Assembly: GCA_964617665.1 (NCBI GenBank)
Contig: CAZUAH010000435.1
Span: forward strand, 1-11,732
Direction: 5' to 3'
DNA length: 11,732 nucleotides
Source of the DNA: JADHUC01 sp964617665
GTDB lineage: Bacteria; Planctomycetota; Planctomycetia; Pirellulales; Pirellulaceae
Position numbers and translations under genes: made by a program. Under the pieces are notes generated by a model that saw only the letters and a list, made by a program, of their open reading frames with translations, searched no databases and was not told where the DNA came from. How positions within the stretch are numbered: the stretch's first letter is position 1; each line of letters begins with the position of its first letter. Positions 1 through 6,503 of this stretch are shown here, in pieces.

Positions 1-21
1 AAACCCGAACGATCGGAATAT

Positions 22-147
22 TTACGCTATAGCAACTTTGGTGCACCCGAGACCGCGCCTTGCACCGTAAATCAGCCGGACGGACCAGAGCGTCGCGATG
101 CCCAGGATGATAAAGCCGGCGCTGTTCAGTGGATTTACGTAAACCAT
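22..147 (-). CDS. Small single-helix membrane peptide (41 aa), possible
   Basis: An ATG at 147 opens a 41-codon frame ending in TAA at 22-24. A GAGGAG purine run lies just upstream of the ATG, and the start is 29 bases after the stop of the preceding GspF-domain gene on the same strand. The peptide begins MVYVNPLNSAGF and has one hydrophobic stretch at about residues 9-27, followed by a basic segment (RLIYGARRG). That is the pattern of a one-pass inner-membrane protein with its positive side in the cytoplasm. It has no prepilin-peptidase motif (a Gly-Phe-Thr-Leu-Ile-Glu type sequence), so it is not a pseudopilin. Position and ribosome binding site suggest it is co-transcribed with the two GspF-like genes and might be an accessory subunit. 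Short frames arise by chance, so this remains tentative. I recognise no family. Confidence 0.4.
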   Translation of the reverse strand: MVYVNPLNSAGFIILGIATLWSVRLIYGARRGLGCTKVAIA

Positions 148-176
148 CGTCTCCTCGCCCGCGTCACGATTGTCCT

Positions 177-1217
177 TTAGTACATTGGCACCAACGGGAG
201 AAAGAGTGCGATTGCCACGTGACCAACGGTAACTGCCAGGACCACGTAGACCATTGGCGGCATGATCCCCCGGACGAGATCGGCGCGCACTTGTACTCGT
301 CTTGCATACGTTGTTCCGGCCACGCGAAACGCTTCGGCCAATTCACCCGTTCGTTCTCCCCAACGAACAAGCGGACGCAACGTGGCGGGCAGCCGATAGG
401 TCGATTCCAGTAGCGTCGATAACGGTTGCCCCCGCTGGGTACCATCCGCCAGCCAAAGACTGAGCTGGCGCATATTGGCGTCGTGGACACCGTCTGCCGC
501 CAGCCGGAGGGCATCGGGCACAGGGATGCCTTGCTCCAGCAGCACCGCCAGGAGCCTCGACAGTTCACAGACGCCCGTCCAATGCCACAAAGGTCCAATC
601 AGCGGAACTGTGGACAGCATGCGCCGCCAGCGAACGGGTCCTCCGAACAATCGGAACAGAACCAGGGCGACCAGCACGCCGGCAACTGGTACACACAACC
701 ACCAAGTACCGGAGAAATGAAGCTGTACTACGATTTGCGTCATGGCTGGCAACGCGAGTTCGAACTCCTCATACATTTCGACAAACGTGCCGATCACGAA
801 GATATCCATCCACAGCCCAACCGTGGCTGCAAAAGCCAGCAAGATTGTAGGATAGGCCAGCGCCGACCTAACCGATCGCCACAACTCGTGCACAGTCCGT
901 TGATGTTCGGCCATCTCGCCAAACACCTCGGCCAACTGATTGGTCTTCAAGGCGGCTCGAACCAGGCCTCGCATGTGTCGAGGATAGTCGGCCTGGGGTG
1001 AATCCAGGACCGTTTCCAGCGACTGTCCTTCCTCCAACCGCCGTGCCACCCGATCCAGTTCGTCTGCCATACGACGGCTGGGCGCTTCCTTGGCCGCTGC
1101 CCGCAGACCGTCCGCCAGAAGCAGACCCTCGGCACTCAGTTCCGCAACCGTTTCAGCCATATAGACGGCTTCTGCTGATTTCATCTTGCGGCGGAGTGGG
1201 TTCCGGTCGGAGTTCAT
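177..1217 (-). CDS. Type II secretion system F-domain (GspF-like) inner-membrane protein
   Basis: A 346-residue protein of the GspF/PilC/TadC-type family, the polytopic inner-membrane platform proteins of type II secretion and type IV pilus machines. They link the cytoplasmic assembly ATPase to the pseudopilus. Two F domains are visible, at about residues 18-145 and 198-343. Membrane helices lie at about 119-145, 171-192 and 319-343. The second domain holds the family signatures: LLEQGIPVPDALRLAA at 206-221, and WGERTGELAEAF at 276-287, matching the usual Gly-Glu-x-x-Gly-x-Leu pattern. The length is slightly below the usual 400 or so because the N-terminal tail is short. The ATG at 1217 is the first one after the upstream stop at 1349, but it has no clear ribosome binding site. 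A GTG at 1301 (with a GGAGG 11 bases upstream) and an ATG at 1184 are alternatives. It is the second gene of the pair, with 131 bases between them. Confidence 0.88.
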   Translation of the reverse strand: MNSDRNPLRRKMKSAEAVYMAETVAELSAEGLLLADGLRAAAKEAPSRRMADELDRVARRLEEGQSLETVLDSPQADYPRHMRGLVRAALKTNQLAEVFGEMAEHQRTVHELWRSVRSALAYPTILLAFAATVGLWMDIFVIGTFVEMYEEFELALPAMTQIVVQLHFSGTWWLCVPVAGVLVALVLFRLFGGPVRWRRMLSTVPLIGPLWHWTGVCELSRLLAVLLEQGIPVPDALRLAADGVHDANMRQLSLWLADGTQRGQPLSTLLESTYRLPATLRPLVRWGERTGELAEAFRVAGTTYARRVQVRADLVRGIMPPMVYVVLAVTVGHVAIALFLPLVPMY

Positions 1218-1260
1218 AGGAGTTGAATGTTCATGTTGTGGGAAAAGATCGCTTAACCCG

Positions 1261-1322
1261 AAGCCGGAGGCGACGGCGAGCGAAACGGGTTGACGGTTCA
1301 CGCTGCTGACCACCTCCGGCTT
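1261..1322. repeat. Inverted repeat between the two GspF-like genes
   Basis: A perfect 10-base inverted repeat, AAGCCGGAGG at 1261-1270 and CCTCCGGCTT at 1313-1322, encloses a 42-base spacer. It fills nearly half of the intergenic gap. No T-run follows on either side, so it does not look like a simple terminator. It may be a dispersed intergenic element or an mRNA hairpin within the operon. The arms are read directly from the sequence. Any role is inference. Confidence 0.6.
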
Positions 1323-1348
1323 GCGGTCAAACAAGATAAACGAAGATC

Positions 1349-2416
1349 CTACGGCTCTGCTAGTTTGACCATTAGTCTTACCCAGGGAACGATTACGCAT
1401 AACGCATAGGCTAAGGCCAAGCTGCCTCCGAGACCAATGGTCAGCCAAGTCGGCAGATAGACCGAGAGCCAACGCGACATCCACTCTGCGTGACGTCTCG
1501 ACAAGTCCGCGATGCGGCGCAGCGAACGCACCAGACGGCCCCGGTCGCGGTGATGGAACAGCAACCATCCCAACATGGGCGGAGCCCCGACCAGATCATC
1601 GCCTGTAGACGACTTTTCTCCGCGGCGAATCCGTTCGGCCAGCACTTGGCCCGATTCTCGAATCCGCCGATCACCACTTGAGCTGGTTGCCAGCGTCACT
1701 GCTTCGTCCATGGGAACGTCGTGTTCCAGTAGCAGTGCCAACGTGTCCGCAAACACACCCATGCGTCCCACGTGGACCAGCCGGCCAATCGTAGGCCATC
1801 GAGTGAAGAAGGCTCGTGCCGATCTCCGTTCGATACGCGATGCGCGTCGCGAGCGAGACCACAAAACGACCAGGACAAAAAGAACCAGCGACGGAATCGT
1901 GGGAAACCAATACCAAACGTGTTCCGACAACCATTCGAGGGGCCGAAGCGAAAGATCGTCCGGAAACACCTCGTGATAGACTCCCATAAAAACAGGGAAA
2001 CTCCGGTACAAGGTAAAAGCGATCACGCAGACAGCCACCGCGAATACGACGAGCGGGTAGATCAAAGCTGCAATCATCAGCCGCCGTGTTTCCATCGCAC
2101 GGCGTAGTAGCGTCGACATGCCCTCCAGCGCCGCTGCCAACCGCCCGGAGCGCAAACCAGCCGCCAGAATCGCGCGATAGGCCGGTGGAAGGCTTGCGTC
2201 GTCCGCTAACGCGAGGCTCACGTCTTGGCCACTTGCCAGCCGATCACCAAGTTTCGTTACAAGCGCACCCAGACGCCCCGGAACGTCGTGCCCCAATTCG
2301 ACCAGCCCTTTCTCCAACGGCACGCCGGCACGTGACAACGCGGCAATCTCGTCGTTCAGCACGACAAGCTGGTCCAGAGTAATGCCGGATGCGGCAGGAC
2401 GAGGCGACTGGGACAA
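1349..2416 (-). CDS. Type II secretion system F-domain (GspF-like) inner-membrane protein, TTG start
   Basis: A 355-residue protein with the two-domain GspF layout. An N-terminal cytoplasmic F domain (about 16-140) carries LSRAGVPLEKGL at 27-38 and the divergent counterpart of the Gly-Glu-x-x-Gly motif, AAGLRSGRL, at 85-93. Membrane helices lie at about 112-137, 168-187 and 328-350. A second F domain (about 216-345) carries LALLLEHDVPMDEAV. In the second domain the Gly-Glu-x-x-Gly motif is weak (HHRDRGRL at 298-305), so this paralogue is more diverged than the downstream one. The start is TTG at 2416, with GGGAGGA eight bases upstream and no competing ATG in frame. It is the first gene of a minus-strand operon, divergent from the gene at 2721. 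Known family role: inner-membrane platform of a type II secretion or pilus-like assembly system. The substrate here is unknown. Confidence 0.88.
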   Translation of the reverse strand: MSQSPRPAASGITLDQLVVLNDEIAALSRAGVPLEKGLVELGHDVPGRLGALVTKLGDRLASGQDVSLALADDASLPPAYRAILAAGLRSGRLAAALEGMSTLLRRAMETRRLMIAALIYPLVVFAVAVCVIAFTLYRSFPVFMGVYHEVFPDDLSLRPLEWLSEHVWYWFPTIPSLVLFVLVVLWSRSRRASRIERRSARAFFTRWPTIGRLVHVGRMGVFADTLALLLEHDVPMDEAVTLATSSSGDRRIRESGQVLAERIRRGEKSSTGDDLVGAPPMLGWLLFHHRDRGRLVRSLRRIADLSRRHAEWMSRWLSVYLPTWLTIGLGGSLALAYALCVIVPWVRLMVKLAEP

Positions 2417-2424
2417 CGACAGAG

Positions 2425-2432
2425 TCCTCCCT
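2425..2432 (-). promoter_or_regulatory. Strong ribosome binding site that fixes a TTG start
   Basis: On the minus strand, AGGGAGGA is followed eight bases later by TTG TCC CAG, the start of the first GspF-like gene. The near-perfect complement to the 3' end of 16S rRNA is the main reason for choosing TTG at 2416. The rare start codon may limit expression despite the strong site (inference). Confidence 0.75.
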
Positions 2433-2469
2433 GCTGCCGGAGAACAGGCAGTTCCAATTGATACTTTCC

Positions 2470-2498
2470 ATTCTAAGCGGACTAGACAGTTGTTTGCA
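2470..2498 (-). promoter_or_regulatory. Possible promoter of the GspF-like operon (weak)
   Basis: On the minus strand, TGCAAA (2498-2493) and TAGAAT (2475-2470) are 17 bases apart, giving a predicted leader of roughly 45 bases before the TTG start. The -10 is a good match to TATAAT (5 of 6), but the -35 matches only 3 of 6. The stretch 2417-2720 otherwise holds no gene. It is the divergent control region between this operon and the gene at 2721. Confidence 0.25.
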
Positions 2499-2720
2499 CG
2501 GTTGAACGCACGAAAACGACCGTATTCTCCCGAAGCTCAGCTAACGAGTGCAGCCGACAGGCAATGTCTTCTGAGAATCACTGGTTTTCCCTCGCGTGTT
2601 TGTTGTTCTTGGGCCGTGTTTTGCATTAGACTTGTTCCAACGTGGTTCATGATACACGCACGCCAACCCATGTCCATCGTTGGATCGCCGAGTGTCGGGC
2701 AACACGGAGCCGCACGCGTA

Positions 2721-3851
2721 ATGACCTACCCGAAGCTCCTGAGTCGGTTCAACGCCGAAAGCCGTCTGCGAGAAACTCGAGGGCGACGAAGAACGCACAG
2801 GGTACACGTGTTTCTGCTTTCCTGCCTGTTCTTTGCGTTACCTGCTCGTCTGGCAGCGGATATCCAGTTGACTTGTGGCGCGCATCAGAAGTTCCGGTAT
2901 CGTCATCGTGATATCAACGTTGTTGGAACCACGACGATTCCGCAGCCCGTGCGGTCGTCGGGGTATCGGCTCAATGACGCCGCCCCAGTCGGCTTCTATG
3001 TCAAAGGAACAAACGCCAAACGCGATCGCATTTCGCGCAACCGTCTGCAATCGGCGGGCGACTTCAACATCGAGATTCCCATCAGTTCACTATCGTTGGC
3101 TACCGGGAGGAACGAACTGACGATCCACATGACCGACTCAGACGGCCAGTCGCACGAGGCGACCATGACCTTCGATTGGGATCCAACACCGAGACCGCTG
3201 CCGATTGATCTGTCTGACTTGTCCAAAGCTAGAAACGTCCAAGAGATCGGGCAGGTCGTCAACGGCGTGTTTCAGGTTGACGCCGAGCGAAACGTCATTC
3301 GTACGCGTTCGCCGGTCGCCAAAGATGCTCTACTGCTACTCGGATCACCGCATGGCAGCCAAGAGGCGACCTACGGCGTCCGCTTTCCGAAACTCGGAGG
3401 CACCTTCTTGGGACTCAGTGATTTCTTTGCCGGACACGAGCCGGCAGTGCCCGTCATCGGGATCAAACCGGGCTGGTCCAGTGCGGGATTGGCCACAATT
3501 CGTCCGGATCCCGACAAGGCTGCGCAAGTCTGGCTGGCCTGGGGCGATTTGCTGGATCGGCCAGAGAAATGGGTCGTCAAAACGGATCCGCCAAGACCGT
3601 TCCCTGTGGACCTCGGCGGCGAGTATCGCGTTCGGCATCAAGTGCTGTTCGAAGACGGCGTCAACCGCTGCCGCTTTCGCATCTGGCCTGCTGGAGAAAC
3701 GGAGCCGGATGCGTGGCTTTGCGAAGAGGACGACTCAGCAGTTCCGCCCGACAAGCCCAGATTCCGTGCCGCGTCGTTCGGCCTGTTTCAATACGGCGGC
3801 GAGCCGACCGAGTGGTTCGATATTCGCGTTGATTCTTTGGGCGCGAACTGA
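2721..3851 (+). CDS. Exported protein with Ig-like and LamG-like domains, function unknown
   Basis: A 376-residue protein. A long basic N-region (RGRRRTHR at 20-27) precedes a hydrophobic core at about 29-46 ending Leu-Ala-Ala before Asp, which suggests a signal peptide. Residues of about 60-143 look like an Ig/cadherin-like beta-sandwich: an alternating-strand pattern with a loop rich in Asn and Arg, then FNIEIPISSL, GRNELTIHMTDSDGQSHEA and a final strand. Residues of about 150-373 look like a concanavalin-type jelly roll, near the LamG and 3-keto-disaccharide-hydrolase (DUF1080) folds, with YRVRHQVLFEDGVNRCRFRIW and FGLFQYGGEPTEWFDIRVDS as typical edge strands. I cannot name catalytic residues, so binding rather than catalysis is possible. 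The ATG at 2721 has only a weak GGAG upstream (2706-2709). A GTG at 2808 would give a shorter signal. It is the only gene on its strand here, and a GC-rich hairpin follows its stop. Confidence 0.7.
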   Translation: MTYPKLLSRFNAESRLRETRGRRRTHRVHVFLLSCLFFALPARLAADIQLTCGAHQKFRYRHRDINVVGTTTIPQPVRSSGYRLNDAAPVGFYVKGTNAKRDRISRNRLQSAGDFNIEIPISSLSLATGRNELTIHMTDSDGQSHEATMTFDWDPTPRPLPIDLSDLSKARNVQEIGQVVNGVFQVDAERNVIRTRSPVAKDALLLLGSPHGSQEATYGVRFPKLGGTFLGLSDFFAGHEPAVPVIGIKPGWSSAGLATIRPDPDKAAQVWLAWGDLLDRPEKWVVKTDPPRPFPVDLGGEYRVRHQVLFEDGVNRCRFRIWPAGETEPDAWLCEEDDSAVPPDKPRFRAASFGLFQYGGEPTEWFDIRVDSLGAN

Positions 3852-3853
3852 AG

Positions 3854-4129
3854 GTGGCTCGCGACCCTCGCCGCCGGACCGGCGAGCTACGTTCTGCCGT
3901 TTTCGACGGCTCCACTTGCCCAGTGCGGGAAGAGCCGTTGTCCGAGATGGATTCGGCCGACAACTGGTACCCCAACGTGGCAGCAGAAGTCAACTCGGCC
4001 GGCGAACTGGGGATCCTTTACATGCGGGGCCGGGCAAAGGACCATTCCGAGTCCGTTTCGCCGTGCTGCGCGTTCGATCGCAGGGGAAACGACGCTGACG
4101 CCATTCCCAGCGATGCCGAGTCTCGTTGA
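3854..4129 (+). pseudogene. Decayed coding fragment, possibly of a BNR/sialidase-like secreted protein
   Basis: The frame 3854-4129 is open but has no convincing start. Its middle looks protein-like, DNWYPNVAAEVNSAGELGIL followed by YMRG, and resembles the Asp-box/BNR repeat style in which a dated observation is followed by a hydrophobic strand. Just after that point the neighbouring frame (about 4022-4098) becomes the sensible one, reading GPGKGPFRVRFAVLR. A single-base frameshift joining the two would restore a continuous segment of about 50 residues. I infer a remnant of an exported beta-propeller gene, with no start, signal peptide or complete domain. It could also be chance openness in GC-rich DNA. 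The family assignment is only a resemblance. Confidence 0.3.
3867..3886 (+). repeat. Hairpin just after the stop of the exported LamG-like gene
   Basis: CTCGCCG (3867-3873) and CGGCGAG (3880-3886) form a 7-base GC-rich stem with a 6-base loop, 16 bases past the stop codon. No T-run follows, so it is not a textbook rho-independent terminator. It could protect the transcript 3' end or belong to a dispersed repeat. Confidence 0.45.
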
Positions 4130-4261
4130 TCGATAGCAGACTCGCCTACACCGGAGTTCTTTCCGGCATGGCTTCTAAATGACTCGACGCATCCTGCCCA
4201 TTCTTGGCTGCCTCGGTGGGTGCGACCGAGTGCACCAACCGCAACTCGCCAACTGCGTTCG

Positions 4262-4302
4262 GTCGATTTCACCTCCGCAGGAAAATGCACGCCGACAATT
4301 GC
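4262..4302. repeat. Copy C of a degenerate intergenic repeat
   Basis: Positions 4262-4302 align without gaps to 6096-6136 at 32 of 41 positions. The match includes ATTTCACCTCCGCAGG (identical in both), a 14-base spacer, and CAATTGC, with CGACGG shortly after. Weaker likeness may extend left to about 4205. The rest of 4130-4460 holds no supportable gene. Confidence 0.6.
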
Positions 4303-4463
4303 ACGCGACGGGCGAGCCTGGGCGGCAAGGCTACGCCATGAGGGAGCAAGAGCCTGGGCCTGGAGGTAGCCTGCTCAGACTAAGGTCCTTCGCATTCGGA
4401 TGATGACACCGATCGCAAGTCCGAGACAGGCGGGATTGGCGCGCGGGCCGCAGATCATGCTCG

Positions 4464-4491
4464 AAAAAACCGCGAGGCGTCCGTTGGGACG
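4464..4491 (-). terminator. Possible terminator after the anti-sigma gene
   Basis: On the minus strand, 33 bases past the stop at 4524, CGTCC and GGACG form a 5-base stem (4478-4482 with 4487-4491) around a 4-base loop, followed eight bases later by a run of six T. The gap between stem and T-run makes it a weak candidate. Confidence 0.3.
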
Positions 4492-4523
4492 TGTGATGAT
4501 AGCTGATACCGCAGGTCAGGAAC

Positions 4524-5258
4524 TCACATGCCACGTGCCCTTAGAACTACGACAAGCACGACGAATCCAAGACCAAAAACCAAGGCGAGCAGCATCTTGA
4601 TTGCATGATCCTGTTTCCGCTGGCTCTCGATACTGCTGGTGACGACTGCAAGCACCCGTTCATTCAAATCGGACAGACATGCTTCAATATGCCTGGCATG
4701 GTATTCTATCTGGCCGCGATTCACTGCGAGTTGGCTCACAATGCCAATGAGACAGAGCGTGGAAAAAACAAACACGTCCATGTTGTCTAACGGTCTCAGC
4801 TGTCCGTACGTGATGAAGAAATATAGGAGCAACCCCGAGATGAAGAAGAACAGATACGTCAATGAGGTAGACAATAGGGCAGTAAGAAAGCGACTTCGCA
4901 AGAAGGTGAGGGTCCCCGAGAGCACCTCCCTCGTGCTCTGTCCGCAATCGGAGACGCTTGCAACGTGCTTCAAGACTCTGAGTTGGAACAATACCAGTGG
5001 CACCGTTACTGCGATCGCGCCCAGGCAAGTGAATGAAACCGCCATTTGAACGCGCCAGTACAGGGCAGCATCGACAGCGAGAAGAAAAGCAATCGCACTT
5101 TTCATCCAGATGTCGAGTTGCAGCATCCTCCGCACCTTGTCGACCACGGAGTAAGAACGCTTTCCCAGCAACCGCTCGATGGTTGATTGCTCGTAGCCCG
5201 AGGCTCCGGCAGAACCTGCTGTACTGTTCCACATGTCTCTGAGATCCTTGTCGCTCAT
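4524..5258 (-). CDS. Polytopic membrane protein, probable anti-sigma factor of the adjacent ECF sigma factor
   Basis: A 244-residue protein starting MSDKDLRDMWN. A short cytoplasmic N-terminal region (1-50) is followed by hydrophobic helices at about 51-68, 71-94, 126-151 and 159-180. A charged segment (about 181-218, ending ESQRKQDHAIK) and a final helix at about 220-240 complete it. Its ATG (5258-5256) overlaps the TGA of the sigma gene by four bases (ATGA), so the two are translationally coupled. In ECF operons the gene directly after the sigma gene usually encodes the membrane anti-sigma factor, and the Asp-Leu-x-x-x-Trp-Asn opening resembles small N-terminal regions of multi-pass partners I recall from Bacteroidetes-type ECF operons. 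There is no zinc-binding His-x3-Cys-x2-Cys motif, so it is not a ZAS-type anti-sigma factor. Function is inferred from context. Sampled GC is about 45 percent, lower than the flanking genes. Confidence 0.75.
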   Translation of the reverse strand: MSDKDLRDMWNSTAGSAGASGYEQSTIERLLGKRSYSVVDKVRRMLQLDIWMKSAIAFLLAVDAALYWRVQMAVSFTCLGAIAVTVPLVLFQLRVLKHVASVSDCGQSTREVLSGTLTFLRSRFLTALLSTSLTYLFFFISGLLLYFFITYGQLRPLDNMDVFVFSTLCLIGIVSQLAVNRGQIEYHARHIEACLSDLNERVLAVVTSSIESQRKQDHAIKMLLALVFGLGFVVLVVVLRARGM

Positions 5259-5764
5259 GGTTTCTTTTCGTCTGTCTTGCTGAGTAGTTCTTTCAGCTTC
5301 TTCTTGATCCGTACCAGTCGCACGCTTACATTCGATTTAGTGATGCCAACAATGGACGCAATTTCCTCATAGCCCTTCTCTTCTAGCCACAACAAGATGA
5401 TTGCTCTTTCGATGGGGCTCAGTTTTGAGATGGCATCGTATAGGAGTTCGACGTTTCTTGTGTCAGTTGACGGTTCAGCTACTATAGGCGTCTCGACTTC
5501 AAGTGTGCGAAAGACTGGGCTGTTTTTCCTCTTCCGAACGGCGCTTATTGCTGTGTTTAGGGACACCCGGTACATCCATGTGCCGAACTGTGATTCCTCC
5601 CTGAAGTCCGCATAGGACCGCCAGAGCTGGAGACAAATCTCTTGGAAGAGGTCCTCTCGATCAGCAGGACTGTTGGCATAGACCAGGGTCACCTTGTGGA
5701 TTAGTCCCTGGTTCTTCTCAATCAGTGCGCTGAACTTCTTCTTGTCTTGCTGCTGTGGTTTCAT
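5255..5764 (-). CDS. ECF-family RNA polymerase sigma factor
   Basis: A 169-residue sigma-70 family protein with only regions 2 and 4. Region 2 spans about 10-80 and includes DREDLFQEICLQLW at 35-48 and the -10-recognising FGTWMYRVSLNTAISAVRK at 60-78. An acidic linker follows (80-105). Region 4 (about 108-162) contains LSPIERAIILLWLEEKGYEE and the helix-turn-helix IASIVGITKSNVSVRL. The start is ATG at 5764, with only a weak AAGAG right beside it. The overlapping downstream membrane gene is the likely anti-sigma factor. It directs core RNA polymerase to a small regulon when the anti-sigma releases it. The signal and targets are not visible here. Base composition is clearly AT-richer than neighbours (one 60-base line is 43 percent GC), and the region 4 wording resembles Bacteroidetes-type ECF proteins, so transfer is possible. 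Confidence 0.95.
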   Translation of the reverse strand: MKPQQQDKKKFSALIEKNQGLIHKVTLVYANSPADREDLFQEICLQLWRSYADFREESQFGTWMYRVSLNTAISAVRKRKNSPVFRTLEVETPIVAEPSTDTRNVELLYDAISKLSPIERAIILLWLEEKGYEEIASIVGITKSNVSVRLVRIKKKLKELLSKTDEKKP

Positions 5765-5807
5765 CTCTTGGCTACTGGGATGTTAGTCGCAGAGCATGTG
5801 GAGAAAC

Positions 5808-5835
5808 TACATAGCCCAAATATATCTTCTGTCTA
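5808..5835 (-). promoter_or_regulatory. Possible promoter of the sigma/anti-sigma operon (weak)
   Basis: On the minus strand, TAGACA (5835-5830, 5 of 6 to the housekeeping -35) and TATGTA (5813-5808, 3 of 6 to the -10) are 16 bases apart, about 45 bases upstream of the sigma start. No clear ECF-type GGAAC/CGTC pair at the right spacing is visible, so autoregulation is not supported by eye. Confidence 0.25.
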
Positions 5836-5947
5836 CGAAGGTATTTCTCGGAATGCTTGTCGATACAGGGAACCAACGTCGTAATTCTGGGCGGCGTCGA
5901 GCCGTGCTTATTTGGGGGCAGCTGTCGCAACGGGGGCGAACCTCAAT

Positions 5948-5959
5948 CTCCGCGCGGAG
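5948..5959. repeat. Perfect 12-base palindrome
   Basis: CTCCGCGCGGAG is its own reverse complement. It lies in the gene-free stretch 5765-6503 between divergent operons, so it could be an operator for a dimeric regulator, or chance in GC-rich DNA. The 12-mer CGCGCGGAGTCA at 5951-5962 recurs at 8220-8231. Confidence 0.35.
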
Positions 5960-6001
5960 TCACATCGCCCCAGTCGTCAAATGCCTCCTCTCGATGCACC
6001 T

Positions 6002-6140
6002 AGGTCGCCCACCGCTGTCGGCGATCACCATCCGCTTGCGTGCAGAGGTGTTCACGACCTCCGAGTCGAGAGGAGCTCTTGCCCATCTGGCCGACGTCTA
6101 TTTCACCTCCGCAGGTTAACGCATCTTGCCAATTGCCGAC
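6002..6140. repeat. Copy A of a degenerate intergenic repeat (most complete copy)
   Basis: This copy links the other two. Its left block (6011-6059) aligns ungapped with 8418-8466 at about 37 of 49 positions: ACCGCTGTCGGCGA is identical, GCTTGCG follows after a 9-base spacer in both, then GGTGTTCACG(A/G)CC. Its right block (6096-6136) aligns ungapped with 4262-4302 at 32 of 41. CAATTGCCGA at 6130-6139 also occurs at 8547-8556. No long coding frame is conserved across copies. The flanking DNA, 5765-6001 and 6141-6503, holds no gene I can support. Confidence 0.6.
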
Positions 6141-6503
6141 GGTGAGCGATACCGGCGCGCCTTGGGGTTCCACGTTGGCCAACGATGATGACGGGGTCGC
6201 CGCTCGTTTGACCGCGGCGTTACTCGATTTCACTCTTACTGCAGTCGCCTGACTTCGTTTTCTCAACGTGTTTCATCGCGATTTTCCGGAGAATACGATA
6301 ATATGAACGAACACACCGATTTACCGCGGGAATCGCGCGCAAGAATCGGTGGCCCAGTGCACTGAGAGACGAATGTCAGCGGCGTACGGTCATTCGTAAG
6401 GGGCTCGATGCGGCTCAGATTTGCACCAGTCTGGACTGATGGGGACAATTGAAGGTTGGTCAAAGCTATGTCTTTGCGGCCCAGTTCATTACGGAGGCGT
6501 GCC

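Noticed and set aside
1218..1568. Longer version of the second GspF-like protein, starting at 1568
   Set aside because: It overlaps the end of the first GspF-like gene in another frame, and the extra residues show no family similarity.
2382..2720. In-frame upstream extension of the LamG-like gene to 2382
   Set aside because: It would overlap the start of the divergent GspF-like gene and place an unlikely low-complexity segment before a clear signal peptide; the ATG at 2721 is a better start.
4179..4403. Plus-strand frame of 74 codons over repeat copy C
   Set aside because: No ribosome binding site, biased composition, and it spans the repeat; no protein family recognised.
6000..6266. Minus-strand frame of 88 codons across repeat copy A
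   Set aside because: The corresponding frame is not kept in the other copies, which have stops and non-synonymous changes, so it is better described as part of a repeat.
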